NCBI RefSeq assembly: GCF_024972735.1
Contig: NZ_CP087723.1
Span: forward strand, 434,001 to 498,000
DNA from: Halalkaliarchaeum sp. AArc-CO
GTDB lineage: Archaea; Halobacteriota; Halobacteria; Halobacteriales; Haloferacaceae
Length of the DNA: 64,000 nt
Direction of reading: 5' to 3'
How positions within the stretch are numbered: the stretch's first letter is position 1; every line of letters starts with the position of its first letter. The notes below the pieces were generated by a model. It was not told where the DNA came from, did not search any database, and was given only the letters and a program-made list of their open reading frames with translations. A program made the translations under genes and the position numbers. Positions 17,006 to 27,104 of this stretch are shown here, piece after piece.

Positions 17006-17440
17006 ATGGGACAACACGTCCTCGTTCCGATCGACGGGTCCGAGACCGCCTGGAAAGCCCTCGACGTTGCACTCGAGCTGTTTCCCGAGGGTGAGCTGTC
17101 GGTGTTGCACGTGATCGGCCCGGCGGGCATCGCTACCGACGCCGACGGCGGCGTCCTCGACAGCAAAGCGTACGACCGGGCCAAAGCGGAGGCCGAAGAG
17201 CTGAACGCGGAAGCGAACGACCGGATCGACGCCGCCGACCCCCCTGTGCCGGCGCTCCGGGCGGTGGCGCTCGAAGTCGGAGATCCCGCACGTGAAATCC
17301 TCGACTACGCCGAGGCGAACGACGTCGACCACGTTGTGATGGGGAGCCGCGGCCGGTCGAGCATCGAGCGGTTGCTTCTGGGGAGCGTCTCCGAGACGGT
17401 TCTGCGTCGCGCGCCGATGTCGGTAACAGTCGTTCGGTGA
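17006..17440 (+). CDS. Universal stress protein UspA family
   Basis: 144 residues, MGQHVLVPIDGSETAWKALD, with the ATP-binding motif MGSRGRSSIERLLLGSVSET near the end. A TATA-like AATTTATAC at about 16963-16971 lies some 35-43 bases upstream. It is a second Usp paralogue, not close to the one at 3.8 kb. No neighbour suggests a specific stress. Confidence 0.92.
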   Translation: MGQHVLVPIDGSETAWKALDVALELFPEGELSVLHVIGPAGIATDADGGVLDSKAYDRAKAEAEELNAEANDRIDAADPPVPALRAVALEVGDPAREILDYAEANDVDHVVMGSRGRSSIERLLLGSVSETVLRRAPMSVTVVR

Positions 17441-17518
17441 GGCGGTGGAGCGCCCGCGCCCGGGGTGTCGTCCGGACTGTCGCCGACAGCTTATATACGA
17501 AGCCGAACCAGACGGCCC

Positions 17519-17896
17519 GTGACCGACGGATGCCTCCACTGCGGGAAACCACTCGGGAACAGGACGGCGCTGTGTTACGCCTGCGAATCCGACGGCATCG
17601 CCGTCGAGGACGTCGTCGACGTGGACGAGGACGTCTACGATCGGCTCGAACGGTACTTCGTCCTCGCGTCGGTGCGGTGCTCGAACTGTGGCGACGTCCA
17701 CGGCGTCGTCACCGTCGACGGCGACACCTACACTGCAGCCGACTTCGGCATCGAGACGGAAACGGAGTGGCGACAGCGGATGGACGAGGCGGAGGCGTGG
17801 ATCGAGGAACACCGCGAGGCGGTCGAGCCCGCGTTGCGGCTGCTCGAACGCGACTGGCCCAGGTCGGTCGAGGCCGTCCGGAGCCACGTGCTTTGA
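17519..17896 (+). CDS. Small double-zinc-finger protein, uncharacterised
   Basis: 125 residues from a GTG at 17519 (VTDGCLHCGKPLGNRTALCY). A TATA box CTTATATACG (17490-17499) sits 20-29 bases upstream and fixes this start. It has two CxxC knuckles at the N-terminus (CLHC, CYAC) and another, CSNC, at about residue 60, followed by GDVHGVVTVDGDTYTAADFG and a helical C-terminus. It is 10 bp upstream of the Dna2-like gene and may be co-transcribed. Zinc binding is likely; the role is unknown. Confidence 0.75.
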   Translation: MTDGCLHCGKPLGNRTALCYACESDGIAVEDVVDVDEDVYDRLERYFVLASVRCSNCGDVHGVVTVDGDTYTAADFGIETETEWRQRMDEAEAWIEEHREAVEPALRLLERDWPRSVEAVRSHVL

Positions 17897-17906
17897 GCCG
17901 ACAGCG

Positions 17907-20780
17907 ATGAGCGTTCACCGACACCGTTTTTCCGTCCGGGGCGCTGCATCGACCGTGAACCTCCGCGGCGTCATCCTCGAGGTCGGCGAGGTCCGAACGG
18001 TTTCGACGCGGTACGGAGACCGGGATCTGGTCGAGTTCGGCGTGCGACCGGTCGGCCCCCGCGAGAGCGATCCCGACGAGGCGTACCTCGCGGGTACTGG
18101 CGGCGACGCCGACGTCGGTGACGAGGTTCGGGTAACGTTGTGGGGCAAGTGGACACACACTGCCGAGATCGCCGACCCGGGAATGGAGCTTCTGGTCACC
18201 GACGTCCAGACCGACGAGTATCGCGGCGAGACGACGTACGCGACCGGCGGCGACTCCGCGGTCGTCCTCCAGCCGGACTTCCTGGTCGACGTCACCGACG
18301 TCCGGTCGTGGGTGCAGTGTCCCCGGCTGTACTATTTAAACAAGCTCTCGGGGATCCCGCTGAACTATCCGGTGGTCAAAGGGACGATCGTCCACGAGGT
18401 GTTCGGCGACCTGTTGCGCGGTGGCGACCTCGAGGAGGCCGTCGCCGACCGCGTCGAAGAGGCGGGGCTGGAGCTGGGGCTGCTCGGCCGCGACCGGCGT
18501 GAAGTGATCGACGAGGTGCGGCGCAATGCCGCGGCGATCGACGGCTGGCTCGCCCAGGGCACCCTCGACGGCGGCGACGACTGGCGGTCGGAACACACGC
18601 TCGTCTCGCCGACCTACGGGATGAAGGGTCGGGCGGACGCGCTCCGACGGGGGATGCCCGTCGAACTCAAGACGGGGAAAAACACCAACCGCGAGCCGCG
18701 GTTCCAGGACAAGATCCAGGCGGCCTGTTACGCGCTGATGCTCGAAGAGCGCGGCGTCCCGGTCGACACGGGGACGCTTCTGTACACCAAAAACACCGCG
18801 CTGGACCGGAGCGAAGCCCAGGGCGACCTCTCGCCGGCGAAGGACTTCTCGATCGGCGACGGCCTGCTGGAGTTCGTGATCCGGACGCGAAACGAGATCG
18901 CCGCAATGGAGTACGCCGTCCTGGCGGACGACGACCCGAACGCGGGCGTCCCGACGGGCTACGAGGCCGACGCGACCTGCGAGTACTGCTTCGAACAGGA
19001 CACCTGTCTTGTGGTCTCGGGCCGGCTGAACCAGGAGTCGAAGGCAGGCACGCTCGGTGCGCCCGTTCCCGAGGAAGAGCAGGAGTACTTCGACCGGTTC
19101 TACCGACTCATCGAGGCGGAGCGCCGGGAGGTACACGCCGCCTACCGGAAACTGTGGGAGAAAACCCCCGGAGAGCGGGCAGCTTCCGACCGCGCGCTGG
19201 TGGACCTGGAGCCGATCAGCCGGGAGGAGCGTCCCGACGGTCGGTGGGAGCTGCGGGCGCGAAAGCCCGACGGCGTCGTCTCGAAGCTCCGGGAGGGTGA
19301 CGTCGCGCTCGCCAGCGACGGCGATCCGGTCGCCGGCCACGCCGAGCTGTGCCGGATCCGGGAGCTCGGCGAGACGGTCGTCGTGACGGCCGACGAACCG
19401 GTCGAACTGCGGCGGCTCGACGTCTATCCCTCCGAGCTGACGGTCGACCGGTATCTGACGGCATTGCACGACGCGGTGTTGACGGGCGACCCCGACCGGA
19501 AGGACGTGCTGTTCGGCCGGCGCGAGCCGGGGTTTTCCGGCCCGCAGCGGACGTACGTCGACAACAACGAGGCACAGAACGAGGCGGTGAACCTCGCGGT
19601 GCACGCCGACGACTGTGCGCTGATTCACGGCCCACCCGGCACCGGAAAGACGTACACGATCGCCGAGATCGTTCACGCGCTGGTCGAGGACGGACAGCGC
19701 GTGTTGCTCTCGGCGTTCACGAACCGGGCGGTCGACAACGCCCTCGAGACGCTCCGTGAGCGGTCGGCAGAACGGGCGGCAATCGATGGGGCGAGCACCC
19801 TCGAGGACGAGATCGTGAGGGTCGGCACGAAAACGGGCGTCCGGGGGGACATGCAGGACCTCCGGCTCGTCCGGCGGGGCGATCCCGACGACCGGGCGGC
19901 CACCCTCCGGGAGGCGTCCGTGGTCGCGGCTACGACCGCCGCCTGCGGCTCCCGTGCGCTCCGGGAAGAGTCGTTCGACGTCGCCATCGTCGACGAGGCG
20001 TCACAGCTCACCGAACCGGGGACGCTCGCGGCGATCAACCGCGCCGACCGGTTCGTGCTGGTTGGCGATCACCAGCAGCTGCCGCCGGTCGTCCGGGCGG
20101 AAAACGGCCTGCGGACCTCGCTTTTCGAGCGTCTCGTCGAGGCGTACCCCGACGCGTCGGTCATGCTCGACCGGCAGTACCGGATGGCACAGCGGATCCA
20201 GGCGTTCTCCTCGATGGAGTTTTACGACAATGCGTTGCGGCCCGCGAACGGGAGCGTCGCCTCCCAGACGATCGGGGACCTGGGCGTCGACCCCGCCGAC
20301 CTTCCGACGGAGCTCCGGGGCGTCGTGAACTTCGTCGACCCCGACGGCAGACAGGAGGGGAACGCGAACCCGCAGGAGGCGAAGCGGGTCGCCGAGATCG
20401 TCCGCGCCTACCGGGAGGCTGGCGTCGAGGCCGCCGATATCGGCGTCATCGCCCCGTTCCGCGCGCAGGTGGCCGAGATCGATCGGCGGGTCGACGTCAC
20501 CGTCGACACGGTCGATCGGTTCCAGGGCTCCAGCGAGGAGGTGATCGTCGTCTCGCTGGTCGCCACCGGTGCGCTCGATGGGCCGCTGTTCGAAGACCAC
20601 AGGCGGATCAACGTGGCGCTCACCCGCGCCCGGAAGGCGCTCACGCTGGTGGGCGACCCGAACGCGCTCGCCACGGAGCCGTTCTACCGGCGGCTGCTCG
20701 ACTGGGCGGATCGAAAGCGCGGATCGCGGATCGAAACCTCGAGTCAGCAGAAAAACCCAACGATCGATCGGGACCGATAA
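17907..20780 (+). CDS. Dna2-like Fe-S nuclease/superfamily 1 helicase
   Basis: 957 residues in three parts. An N-terminal OB-like region (about 13-90) comes first. A PD-(D/E)XK nuclease of the Cas4/Dna2 type follows, with Cys138 (CPRLYYLNK), [29 protein letters not shown] and the Fe-S cysteines 358, 361 and 367 ([10 protein letters not shown]). The helicase has Walker A GPPGTGKT (Lys581), [35 protein letters not shown] and [13 protein letters not shown]. It resembles eukaryotic Dna2, which trims flaps and resects ends in replication and repair. The four cysteines suggest a [4Fe-4S] cluster. Confidence 0.93.
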   Translation: MSVHRHRFSVRGAASTVNLRGVILEVGEVRTVSTRYGDRDLVEFGVRPVGPRESDPDEAYLAGTGGDADVGDEVRVTLWGKWTHTAEIADPGMELLVTDVQTDEYRGETTYATGGDSAVVLQPDFLVDVTDVRSWVQCPRLYYLNKLSGIPLNYPVVKGTIVHEVFGDLLRGGDLEEAVADRVEEAGLELGLLGRDRREVIDEVRRNAAAIDGWLAQGTLDGGDDWRSEHTLVSPTYGMKGRADALRRGMPVELKTGKNTNREPRFQDKIQAACYALMLEERGVPVDTGTLLYTKNTALDRSEAQGDLSPAKDFSIGDGLLEFVIRTRNEIAAMEYAVLADDDPNAGVPTGYEADATCEYCFEQDTCLVVSGRLNQESKAGTLGAPVPEEEQEYFDRFYRLIEAERREVHAAYRKLWEKTPGERAASDRALVDLEPISREERPDGRWELRARKPDGVVSKLREGDVALASDGDPVAGHAELCRIRELGETVVVTADEPVELRRLDVYPSELTVDRYLTALHDAVLTGDPDRKDVLFGRREPGFSGPQRTYVDNNEAQNEAVNLAVHADDCALIHGPPGTGKTYTIAEIVHALVEDGQRVLLSAFTNRAVDNALETLRERSAERAAIDGASTLEDEIVRVGTKTGVRGDMQDLRLVRRGDPDDRAATLREASVVAATTAACGSRALREESFDVAIVDEASQLTEPGTLAAINRADRFVLVGDHQQLPPVVRAENGLRTSLFERLVEAYPDASVMLDRQYRMAQRIQAFSSMEFYDNALRPANGSVASQTIGDLGVDPADLPTELRGVVNFVDPDGRQEGNANPQEAKRVAEIVRAYREAGVEAADIGVIAPFRAQVAEIDRRVDVTVDTVDRFQGSSEEVIVVSLVATGALDGPLFEDHRRINVALTRARKALTLVGDPNALATEPFYRRLLDWADRKRGSRIETSSQQKNPTIDRDR

Positions 20781-20814
20781 AGTCAGGTGGCCAGTCCCGG
20801 AACGTTCCCCAAGA

Positions 20815-22623
20815 ATGTTCGAGAAGGTGCTGATCGCCAACCGTGGCGAGATCGCGGTGCGCGTGATGCGTGCCTGCGAGGAGCTCGGCGTCGACACCGT
20901 CGCGATCTACAGCGACGCGGACAAACACGCCGGTCACGTGCGCTACGCAGACGAGGCGTACAACGTCGGCCCGGCGCGGGCTGCCGACTCGTATCTCGAC
21001 GGCGACGCGGTGATCGAGGCGGCCCGGACGGCCGGGGCCGACGCGATCCACCCGGGCTACGGCTTCCTCGCGGAGAACGCACGCTTTGCCGCCGCGGTGG
21101 AGGAGACCGACGGGCTCACCTGGGTCGGTCCCGAAAGCGACGCGATGGAGCGGCTCGGCGAGAAAACCCGCGCACGCCAGGTGATGGAGGCCGCGGGCGT
21201 CCCGATCGTGCCGGGGACGACCGAACCGATCGAGACGGCCGACGCCGTGCGCGAGTTCGGCGACGAGCACGGCTATCCGGTCGCCATCAAGGCGGAGGGC
21301 GGGGGCGGCGGTCGCGGCATGAAGATCGTCGAGGGACCCGACGAAGCCGACGAGAAACTCGCGTCTGCGCAACGCGAGGGGGAGGCGTACTTCGACAACG
21401 ACTCGGTGTACCTGGAACGCTACCTCGAGCGTCCGCGCCACATCGAGGTGCAGATCATCGCCGACGAGGCGGGCAACGTCCGCCACCTCGGGGAACGGGA
21501 CTGCTCGCTGCAGCGACGACACCAGAAGATCATCGAGGAGGCGCCCTCACCAGCGATCGACGACGAGCTCAGAGAGAAGCTCGGCGAGGCCGCCCGGCAG
21601 GGGGTTCGCGAGGCGGGATACACGAACGCCGGCACCGTCGAGTTCCTCGTCGAGGAGGGCGAGTTCTACTTCCTCGAGGTCAACACCCGGATCCAGGTCG
21701 AACACACTGTGACCGAGCAACTCACCGGAATCGACATCGTGAAAGAGCAGCTCCGGGTCGCCGCCGGCGAGGAGCTGGGCTTCACCCAGGGGGACGTCGA
21801 GCTCAGGGGCCACGCCATGGAGTTCCGGATCAACGCAGAGAACCCGGCCGCGGAGTTCGCGCCGGCGACCGGAACGCTGGAGACGTACGATCCGCCGGGC
21901 GGGATCGGGATTCGGCTCGACGACGCGGTCCGGCAGGGAGACGAAATCGCCGGCGAGTACGACTCGATGTTCGCGAAACTGATCGTCGAAGGGCGCGACC
22001 GGACGGAGTGTCTCGACCGATCCCAACGTGCGCTTTCGGAGTTCGAGATCGAGGGACTCCACACGGTGATCCCGTTCCACCGGCTCATGCTCGAAGACGA
22101 CGCGTTCGTCGCCGGCGAGCACACGACGAACTATCTCGATTCGGTGCTCGACCCCGAGCGGATCCGCGAGGCGGTCGAACGATGGGGAACCGCCGGCGAC
22201 GACGAGGAGACGACGGACGCCGACGCCGACGAAGAGACGACCGAACGGGAGTTCACCGTCGAGGTGAACGGCAAGCGCTTCGAGGTGAGCCTCGAAGAAC
22301 GTGGCGCGCCCGCGATCCCGAACCCGTCCGGTGGCGGCGGAAGCGCCCGCCAACGCCCGCCGCAGGCGACCGGGGACGACGAGGACGAGGGGCCGGTCGT
22401 CACCGGCGAGGGGGAGACCGTCACGGCGGAGATGCAGGGAACCGTCCTCTCGGTGGACGTCGACGAGGGCCAAGAGGTCGGCCCGGGCGACGTCGTGCTG
22501 GTGCTCGAGGCGATGAAGATGGAAAACGACGTGGTCGTCGAGCGCGGCGGCACCGTGACGCAGGTGCTCGTCGAGGAGGGGGAAAGCGTCGACATGGGCG
22601 ATCCCCTGATCGTCCTGGAGTGA
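20815..22623 (+). CDS. pccA: Acyl-CoA carboxylase alpha subunit (biotin carboxylase + BCCP)
   Basis: 602 residues. Biotin carboxylase fills about 1-450 ([20 protein letters not shown], then [10 protein letters not shown] and [14 protein letters not shown]). An acidic linker runs from about 455 to 520, and a biotinyl domain ends the protein with EAMKMEN (biotin on Lys568). This is the fused subunit of haloarchaeal acetyl/propionyl-CoA carboxylase, which carboxylates biotin with ATP and bicarbonate. The carboxyltransferase beta subunit is not adjacent. Choice between acetyl- and propionyl-CoA rests with that partner, so the symbol is tentative. Confidence 0.93.
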   Translation: MFEKVLIANRGEIAVRVMRACEELGVDTVAIYSDADKHAGHVRYADEAYNVGPARAADSYLDGDAVIEAARTAGADAIHPGYGFLAENARFAAAVEETDGLTWVGPESDAMERLGEKTRARQVMEAAGVPIVPGTTEPIETADAVREFGDEHGYPVAIKAEGGGGGRGMKIVEGPDEADEKLASAQREGEAYFDNDSVYLERYLERPRHIEVQIIADEAGNVRHLGERDCSLQRRHQKIIEEAPSPAIDDELREKLGEAARQGVREAGYTNAGTVEFLVEEGEFYFLEVNTRIQVEHTVTEQLTGIDIVKEQLRVAAGEELGFTQGDVELRGHAMEFRINAENPAAEFAPATGTLETYDPPGGIGIRLDDAVRQGDEIAGEYDSMFAKLIVEGRDRTECLDRSQRALSEFEIEGLHTVIPFHRLMLEDDAFVAGEHTTNYLDSVLDPERIREAVERWGTAGDDEETTDADADEETTEREFTVEVNGKRFEVSLEERGAPAIPNPSGGGGSARQRPPQATGDDEDEGPVVTGEGETVTAEMQGTVLSVDVDEGQEVGPGDVVLVLEAMKMENDVVVERGGTVTQVLVEEGESVDMGDPLIVLE

Positions 22624-22689
22624 GCACCCGGACGTCCCTCGGTACCGACCCTCGCTCGTCTTTTTGCCGTACCAGTCACAGGTGGTAGT

Positions 22690-23403
22690 GTGTCACAACG
22701 TAGTACGGACCATGATCCGTACGGTCGCGCGATTCGCGATCATTACCTGGGAGTCCGCGAGGAACCGCTCCTCGACCGTGACGGGCCCGAAACGCGCGAA
22801 CACAGGATCGAGGAGTGGTACTTCGGCGAGCACGACCCGGACGCCTGGCGCGACCAGTGGCTCGAGGGACCGCTGCTGGACATGGGGGCCGGCGCCGGTC
22901 GGGACGCACTATTTCACCAGCGGCGGTTCGAAACCGTCGCGATCGACGTGAGCGAACAGCTCGTCGAAACTATGCGCGACCGCGGCGTCGACGACGCTCG
23001 GGTGGGGGAGATGTTCTCGCTTCCGGCGCAGTTCGAACGCGACCGGTTCCGGTCGGCACAGGCGATCGGGACCCAGGTCGGCCTCGCGGGTTCGATGGCC
23101 GGCGTTCGAGCGTTTCTGGGCGATCTCGCCACCGTTACAACAGCCGACGCGACGGCGGTGATCGACAACTACGCGCCCGAGTTGGACGCCACGACCGACG
23201 TCTTCGCGTATCGTGAGGATCCCGCCCCCGGCCTCGCATACCGGGCGTTCCACTGCGAGTACGAGGGTGACGTCGGACGGACGCTGTTGTTTCGTCTCTT
23301 CGACGTTGATCGCCTCCGGACAGCGACAGTCGGAACCCCGTGGGAGGTCGCCGGGGTCGAGTACGGGGCGACGCAGTGGCGGGCGGCCCTGAAAAAGGGA
23401 TGA
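22690..23403 (+). CDS. SAM-dependent methyltransferase, class I
   Basis: 237 residues from a GTG. Motif I is GPLLDMGAGAGRDALFHQRR, with the acidic end of strand 2 in TVAIDVSEQLVETM. The Rossmann core is otherwise divergent (QAIGTQVGLAGSMAGVRAFL). The N-terminal HDPYGRAIRDHYLG precedes a REHRIEEWYF segment found in haloarchaeal orthologues. The substrate is unknown. It follows the carboxylase gene by 66 bp on the same strand; no functional link is evident. Confidence 0.85.
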   Translation: MSQRSTDHDPYGRAIRDHYLGVREEPLLDRDGPETREHRIEEWYFGEHDPDAWRDQWLEGPLLDMGAGAGRDALFHQRRFETVAIDVSEQLVETMRDRGVDDARVGEMFSLPAQFERDRFRSAQAIGTQVGLAGSMAGVRAFLGDLATVTTADATAVIDNYAPELDATTDVFAYREDPAPGLAYRAFHCEYEGDVGRTLLFRLFDVDRLRTATVGTPWEVAGVEYGATQWRAALKKG

Positions 23404-23450
23404 GGGAATCGCCGATCTCGATTTTTGGGTAACGGGCTCGCCTCGTCCGT

Positions 23451-23681
23451 TCACCCCATCGCCATGTACGTCTGGGTGTCCTCGACGCCGGCGATCTCCT
23501 GGAGTGCAGTCGTCGAGACGGACTTCACGTCGCCGGGGGATTCGGCGTCGACCTTGACGATGAAGTCGACGTCGCCGGCGACGATGTGGACGTCGACGAC
23601 GCCCTCCAGCGCCTCCAGTTCCGATTTGATTCGGTCGGCCTCGCCGGTGTTGACCTTCACCATGATGTATGCGACGACCAT
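23451..23681 (-). CDS. Stand-alone Lrp/AsnC ligand-binding (RAM) domain protein
   Basis: 76 residues, MVVAYIMVKVNTGEADRIKS, covering just the beta-alpha-beta-beta-alpha-beta RAM domain (DVHIVAGDVDFIVKVDAESP) with no DNA-binding helix-turn-helix. Such proteins form rings that bind amino acids or other small ligands. Its start lies 2 bp after the stop of the TrkA-N gene, so the two are an operon. A second RAM-only gene lies on the opposite side of trkA, reading away. Confidence 0.9.
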   Translation of the reverse strand: MVVAYIMVKVNTGEADRIKSELEALEGVVDVHIVAGDVDFIVKVDAESPGDVKSVSTTALQEIAGVEDTQTYMAMG

Positions 23682-23683
23682 GC

Positions 23684-24370
23684 TCAGTCACCCCCCACGG
23701 CAAGCGGTTCGACGTCTTCACCGATGAACAGTTGCCGGACCTCCGAGAGCGCCTCGAACTCCGCGAGCACGGCGACCCTGTCGCCGGGTTCCAGCGAGTA
23801 ATCTCCCAGCGGGATGCCCAGCGACTCGCCCTCCTTCCCGAACGCGAGGATCCGGGCCTCCGCCGGGAGTTCGGTCTCGTCGAGGCTGTAGCCGTACAAA
23901 GGGGACGACTCGGGGATCGTGATCAAAAGGACCTGGAGGTTGGAGGCGATGTCGGCGATCGCCTGAATGTTCCCGCCCAAAAGCGCGTTCTTCGCGCCGA
24001 TCGCGCCCAGCCGTTCGGGATAGACCACCTCGTCGACCTCGTCGGCGTACTCCCTGTAGATGTCTTCCCTGTAATCCTCGTCGATCCGCATCACAGTCCG
24101 GCAGCCGTGGTGTTTGGCGATCATACAGGCGGCAAAGTTGGCGTTCAGGTCGCTCGTCAGCGCGCCGACCGCGTCCGCGGTCTCGAGTTCGGCCTCCTCG
24201 AGCACCGTCTCCCGGGAGCCGTCGCCCTCGACGACCTCGAAGCCTGCCTCACGGACTCGATCCGCGGTTTCCGGATCGCGTTCGACGACCACGATCTCGT
24301 GGCCCTCCTCGGCGAGTACGCGGGCCGTCCGCAGTCCGACCCGCCCACCACCAATGATAACGTAACGCAT
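23684..24370 (-). CDS. TrkA-N/TrkA-C potassium-channel regulatory protein
   Basis: 228 residues. A Rossmann RCK_N domain opens with MRYVIIGGGRVGLRTARVLA (GxGxxG) and VVVERDPETADRV, and an RCK_C domain is about 145-228 (SLDETELPAEARILAFGKEG). It binds NAD(H) or ATP and should gate a K+ uptake system of the Trk/Ktr kind, but no membrane subunit is in this window. The coupled RAM protein may add ligand sensing. The next gene upstream is divergent, with 114 bp between starts. Confidence 0.92.
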   Translation of the reverse strand: MRYVIIGGGRVGLRTARVLAEEGHEIVVVERDPETADRVREAGFEVVEGDGSRETVLEEAELETADAVGALTSDLNANFAACMIAKHHGCRTVMRIDEDYREDIYREYADEVDEVVYPERLGAIGAKNALLGGNIQAIADIASNLQVLLITIPESSPLYGYSLDETELPAEARILAFGKEGESLGIPLGDYSLEPGDRVAVLAEFEALSEVRQLFIGEDVEPLAVGGD

Positions 24371-24484
24371 ACCCGTGACATGAACCCCCGTGGAAATAAC
24401 CGTTGCCCCGAAGGCATCTCGTCGTTCCCCCCGAGTCGCCACACCGGGGGAAGGCTTTTGCGATATCGTGTCGTTCGGTAACAT

Positions 24485-24718
24485 ATGGTACACGCATTCG
24501 TCATGGTGAAAGCTGACGTCGGGGAGGCAGCGACGATGCTCGATCGGATGGACTCGGTCGAGGGTGTTACGGAGGCGCACGTCGTGGCCGGCGACTACGA
24601 TCTGATCCTCGAACTCGAGGCACCGGAGGTGTACGACGTGTTGCAGGTGACTGCAAACGAGGTGCAGGCCCTGTCCGGGATCACGGACACGAAGACGTAC
24701 GTCTCGATGGAGGATTGA
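24485..24718 (+). CDS. Stand-alone Lrp/AsnC ligand-binding (RAM) domain protein
   Basis: 77 residues, MVHAFVMVKADVGEAATMLD, with AHVVAGDYDLILELEAPEVY and a final TDTKTYVSMED. It has the same fold and length as the RAM protein at 23.5 kb but is clearly diverged from it. It also lacks a DNA-binding domain. It is transcribed divergently from the TrkA-N gene, so trkA is flanked by two RAM-only genes. The start follows a TATA-like TTTTGCGATATCG by about 20 bases. Confidence 0.9.
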   Translation: MVHAFVMVKADVGEAATMLDRMDSVEGVTEAHVVAGDYDLILELEAPEVYDVLQVTANEVQALSGITDTKTYVSMED

Positions 24719-24782
24719 CGTCCCAATGGAGGATTGGTCTGCCCGTTCGTAGCCCGAACGAACTGGAAACGGCGTGTTCTCC

Positions 24783-25859
24783 TCAGTCCAACTCGAGTTC
24801 CTGTGGATCGTGCTCCTCGAGGAGCGCCTCGAGTTCGGACCGCTGTTTCTCCTGGGTCGGCGTCGGGTCCGCGTACACGTGATCGAACAGGTCGTCGGGA
24901 TCCGGGAGGCCGGCGTCCTCGGCGGTCTCGATCGCCGCCGCGATCTCCTCGTTCGCCTCCTCGCGGAACCGCTCGACCGTCTCGTCGTCGAGGACGTCCT
25001 CCTCGCGAAGGAACGCCTCGAATCGCTCGAGCGGGTCCCGCAACCGCCAGTCGGGGTGATCCGGCTCCTCGTCCCGGTACCGGGAGGGATCGTCCGCAGT
25101 GGTGTGGGCTCCCCGCCGGTAGGTGAGCGCCTCCACGAGTACAGGGTTTCCGTCCCGGGCAGACGCCAGCGCGTCCGCAACCGTCTCCCGAACGGCCAGG
25201 GGGTCGTTACCGTCGACTCGGACGCCGTCGATCCCGTAGGCGTCGGCCTTGGCCGCGATCGATTCGCTTGCAGTCTGGCGATCCGCCGGCAGCGAGATCG
25301 CCCAGCCGTTGTTCTCGCAGAAAAACACCGTCGGTGCGTCGAAGACGCCGGCGAAGTTCACGCCCTCGTGGAAATCCCCCTCCGAGGTCGCGCCGTCGCC
25401 GAAACAGACGAGCGACGCCCACTCCTCCTCGAGGTAGTTCGCGGCCATTCCCGCACCGGCGGCGTGAGGAATCTGGGAAGCGATCGGGATGGCCTGTGGG
25501 AAGACGGGGACGTCGTGATCCGAGTGGTACTCCGCACGCCCGCGGCGGAACAGGAGAATGTCACTCATCGGAACGCCCCGGGCGATCTGCAGTGCGTTCG
25601 AGCGGTACGTCGGGAACAGCCGGTCTTCCGCAGCCATCGCGTGGGCGGCGCCGACCTGTGCGGCCTCCTGTCCCGCGAACGGCGGGTAGCCGGACATCCA
25701 CCCCCGCCGCTGGAGCGCGACGGCGCGCTCGTCGAACCGTCGGGCCCGGACCATGTCGCGGTAGAGATCCCTCGCCGCCGCGGCGTCGTACCGGCTGTCC
25801 GACAGCGACCCCTCACCGTCGCCGACGACGGTGTGGAACTCGTCGGTGAAAGCGTCCAT
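24783..25859 (-). CDS. 2-oxoacid dehydrogenase E1 component, alpha subunit
   Basis: 358 residues. Thiamine diphosphate motif: GDGATSEGDFHEGVNFAGVF...ENN. Other family marks are YPPFAGQEAAQVGAAHAMAA and HTTADDPSRYRDEEPDHPDW. The alpha subunit decarboxylates a 2-oxoacid together with a beta subunit. No beta, E2 or E3 gene is beside it, so the substrate (pyruvate or branched-chain oxoacid) and even the partner are unclear. Haloarchaea have several such clusters; this appears to be an isolated copy. Confidence 0.9.
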   Translation of the reverse strand: MDAFTDEFHTVVGDGEGSLSDSRYDAAAARDLYRDMVRARRFDERAVALQRRGWMSGYPPFAGQEAAQVGAAHAMAAEDRLFPTYRSNALQIARGVPMSDILLFRRGRAEYHSDHDVPVFPQAIPIASQIPHAAGAGMAANYLEEEWASLVCFGDGATSEGDFHEGVNFAGVFDAPTVFFCENNGWAISLPADRQTASESIAAKADAYGIDGVRVDGNDPLAVRETVADALASARDGNPVLVEALTYRRGAHTTADDPSRYRDEEPDHPDWRLRDPLERFEAFLREEDVLDDETVERFREEANEEIAAAIETAEDAGLPDPDDLFDHVYADPTPTQEKQRSELEALLEEHDPQELELD

Positions 25860-25982
25860 ACCCCCGGATTGCGAGGAGTGGTGTTAAAAGAGGTGGTCCG
25901 CGACCCCCTCGACGTCGTGCGCCGGCACGGATTCTGACGGATGACGGGCGATTTTAAGTGCTCGACAGCCTACCACTCACAT

Positions 25983-27029
25983 ATGAGTGAAAAATCGTAC
26001 CTGTGCGGGGGCGAGGACGCGGACGACGTCGTTCGGGTTGGACTGAACGGTTTCGGCCGGATCGGGCGCAACGTCTTCCGCGCGCTGCTTTCGGATCCCC
26101 GGATCGAACTCGTCGGCATCAACGACGTGATGGACGCCGAGGACATGGCGTATCTCGGAAAATACGACTCGGTGATGGGACGGCTCGACGGGCTCGAGCT
26201 CGAAGACGACGCCCTGTCGATCGGCGGCACGAGCGTCCCGATTTTCGACGTTCAGAGCCCTGCGGAACTCCCGTGGGACGAACTCGACGTCGACGTCGCT
26301 TTGGAGTGTACCGGCGTGTTCCGGACGTACGATGACGCGTACGGCCACGTCGAAGGCGGTGCCGACACCGCGATCATCTCCGCGCCGCCGAAGGGCGACA
26401 AACCTGTCAAACAGCTCGTCTACGGCGTCAATCACGAAGAGTACGACGGCGAGGACGTCGTCTCGAACGCCTCCTGTACGACGAACAGCGTCACGCCGGT
26501 CGCGACGGTGCTCCACGAGGAGTTCGGCATCCGGTCGGGGACGCTGACGACGGTCCACGCCTACACCGGCTCACAGAACCTCATCGACGGTCCGATGGCC
26601 AAAACCAGGCGGGGGCGGGCCGCCGCGGAGAACATCGTCCCGACCAGTACCGGCGCCGCACAGGCCGCAACCGAGATACTGCCGGAACTCGAGGGGAAAC
26701 TCGACGGGATGGCGATCCGGGTGCCGGTCCCGAACGGCTCGATCACGGAGGTCGTCGTCGACCTGGAGTCGTCGCCGGACGCCGCAGAGATCAACGAGGC
26801 GTTCCGCGCGGCGGCCGACTCGGGTCCGCTGGCGGGCGTGCTCGGTTACACCGACGAGGAGGTCGTCTCCCGGGACATCACGGGCCTGCCGTTCTCCACG
26901 TACGTCGACCTGCCGTCGACGAACGTCGTCGGTGAGGACGGGCTCGCGAAGATCCTCACCTGGTACGACAACGAGTACGGCTTCTCGAACCGGATGCTCG
27001 ACATGGCGGCGTTCCTCGCCGCCTACTGA
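25983..27029 (+). CDS. gap: Glyceraldehyde-3-phosphate dehydrogenase, type I
   Basis: 348 residues. The NAD(P)-binding VGLNGFGRIGRNVFRALLSD is followed by the active site SNASCTTNSVTPVAT (Cys165) and the C-terminal WYDNEYGFSNRMLDMAAF. The bacterial-type fold is usual in haloarchaea alongside the archaeal type II enzyme. It interconverts glyceraldehyde 3-phosphate and 1,3-bisphosphoglycerate. Phosphoglycerate kinase follows 75 bp later. A TATA-like GATTTTAAG (about 25950-25958) lies near -30. An N-terminal extension of ~18 residues precedes the Rossmann fold. Confidence 0.96.
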   Translation: MSEKSYLCGGEDADDVVRVGLNGFGRIGRNVFRALLSDPRIELVGINDVMDAEDMAYLGKYDSVMGRLDGLELEDDALSIGGTSVPIFDVQSPAELPWDELDVDVALECTGVFRTYDDAYGHVEGGADTAIISAPPKGDKPVKQLVYGVNHEEYDGEDVVSNASCTTNSVTPVATVLHEEFGIRSGTLTTVHAYTGSQNLIDGPMAKTRRGRAAAENIVPTSTGAAQAATEILPELEGKLDGMAIRVPVPNGSITEVVVDLESSPDAAEINEAFRAAADSGPLAGVLGYTDEEVVSRDITGLPFSTYVDLPSTNVVGEDGLAKILTWYDNEYGFSNRMLDMAAFLAAY

Positions 27030-27104
27030 ACCGCCTCCGGACTGTATCGACCGCCGACTGACCCGACGAGTTAATTCGGTTCCAACGAAACCAGCCGACT
27101 ACCC

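Noticed and set aside
25860-25982. TrmB operator upstream of gap
   Set aside because: GAPDH is a known type of TrmB target, but no matching dyad occurs in this upstream region.
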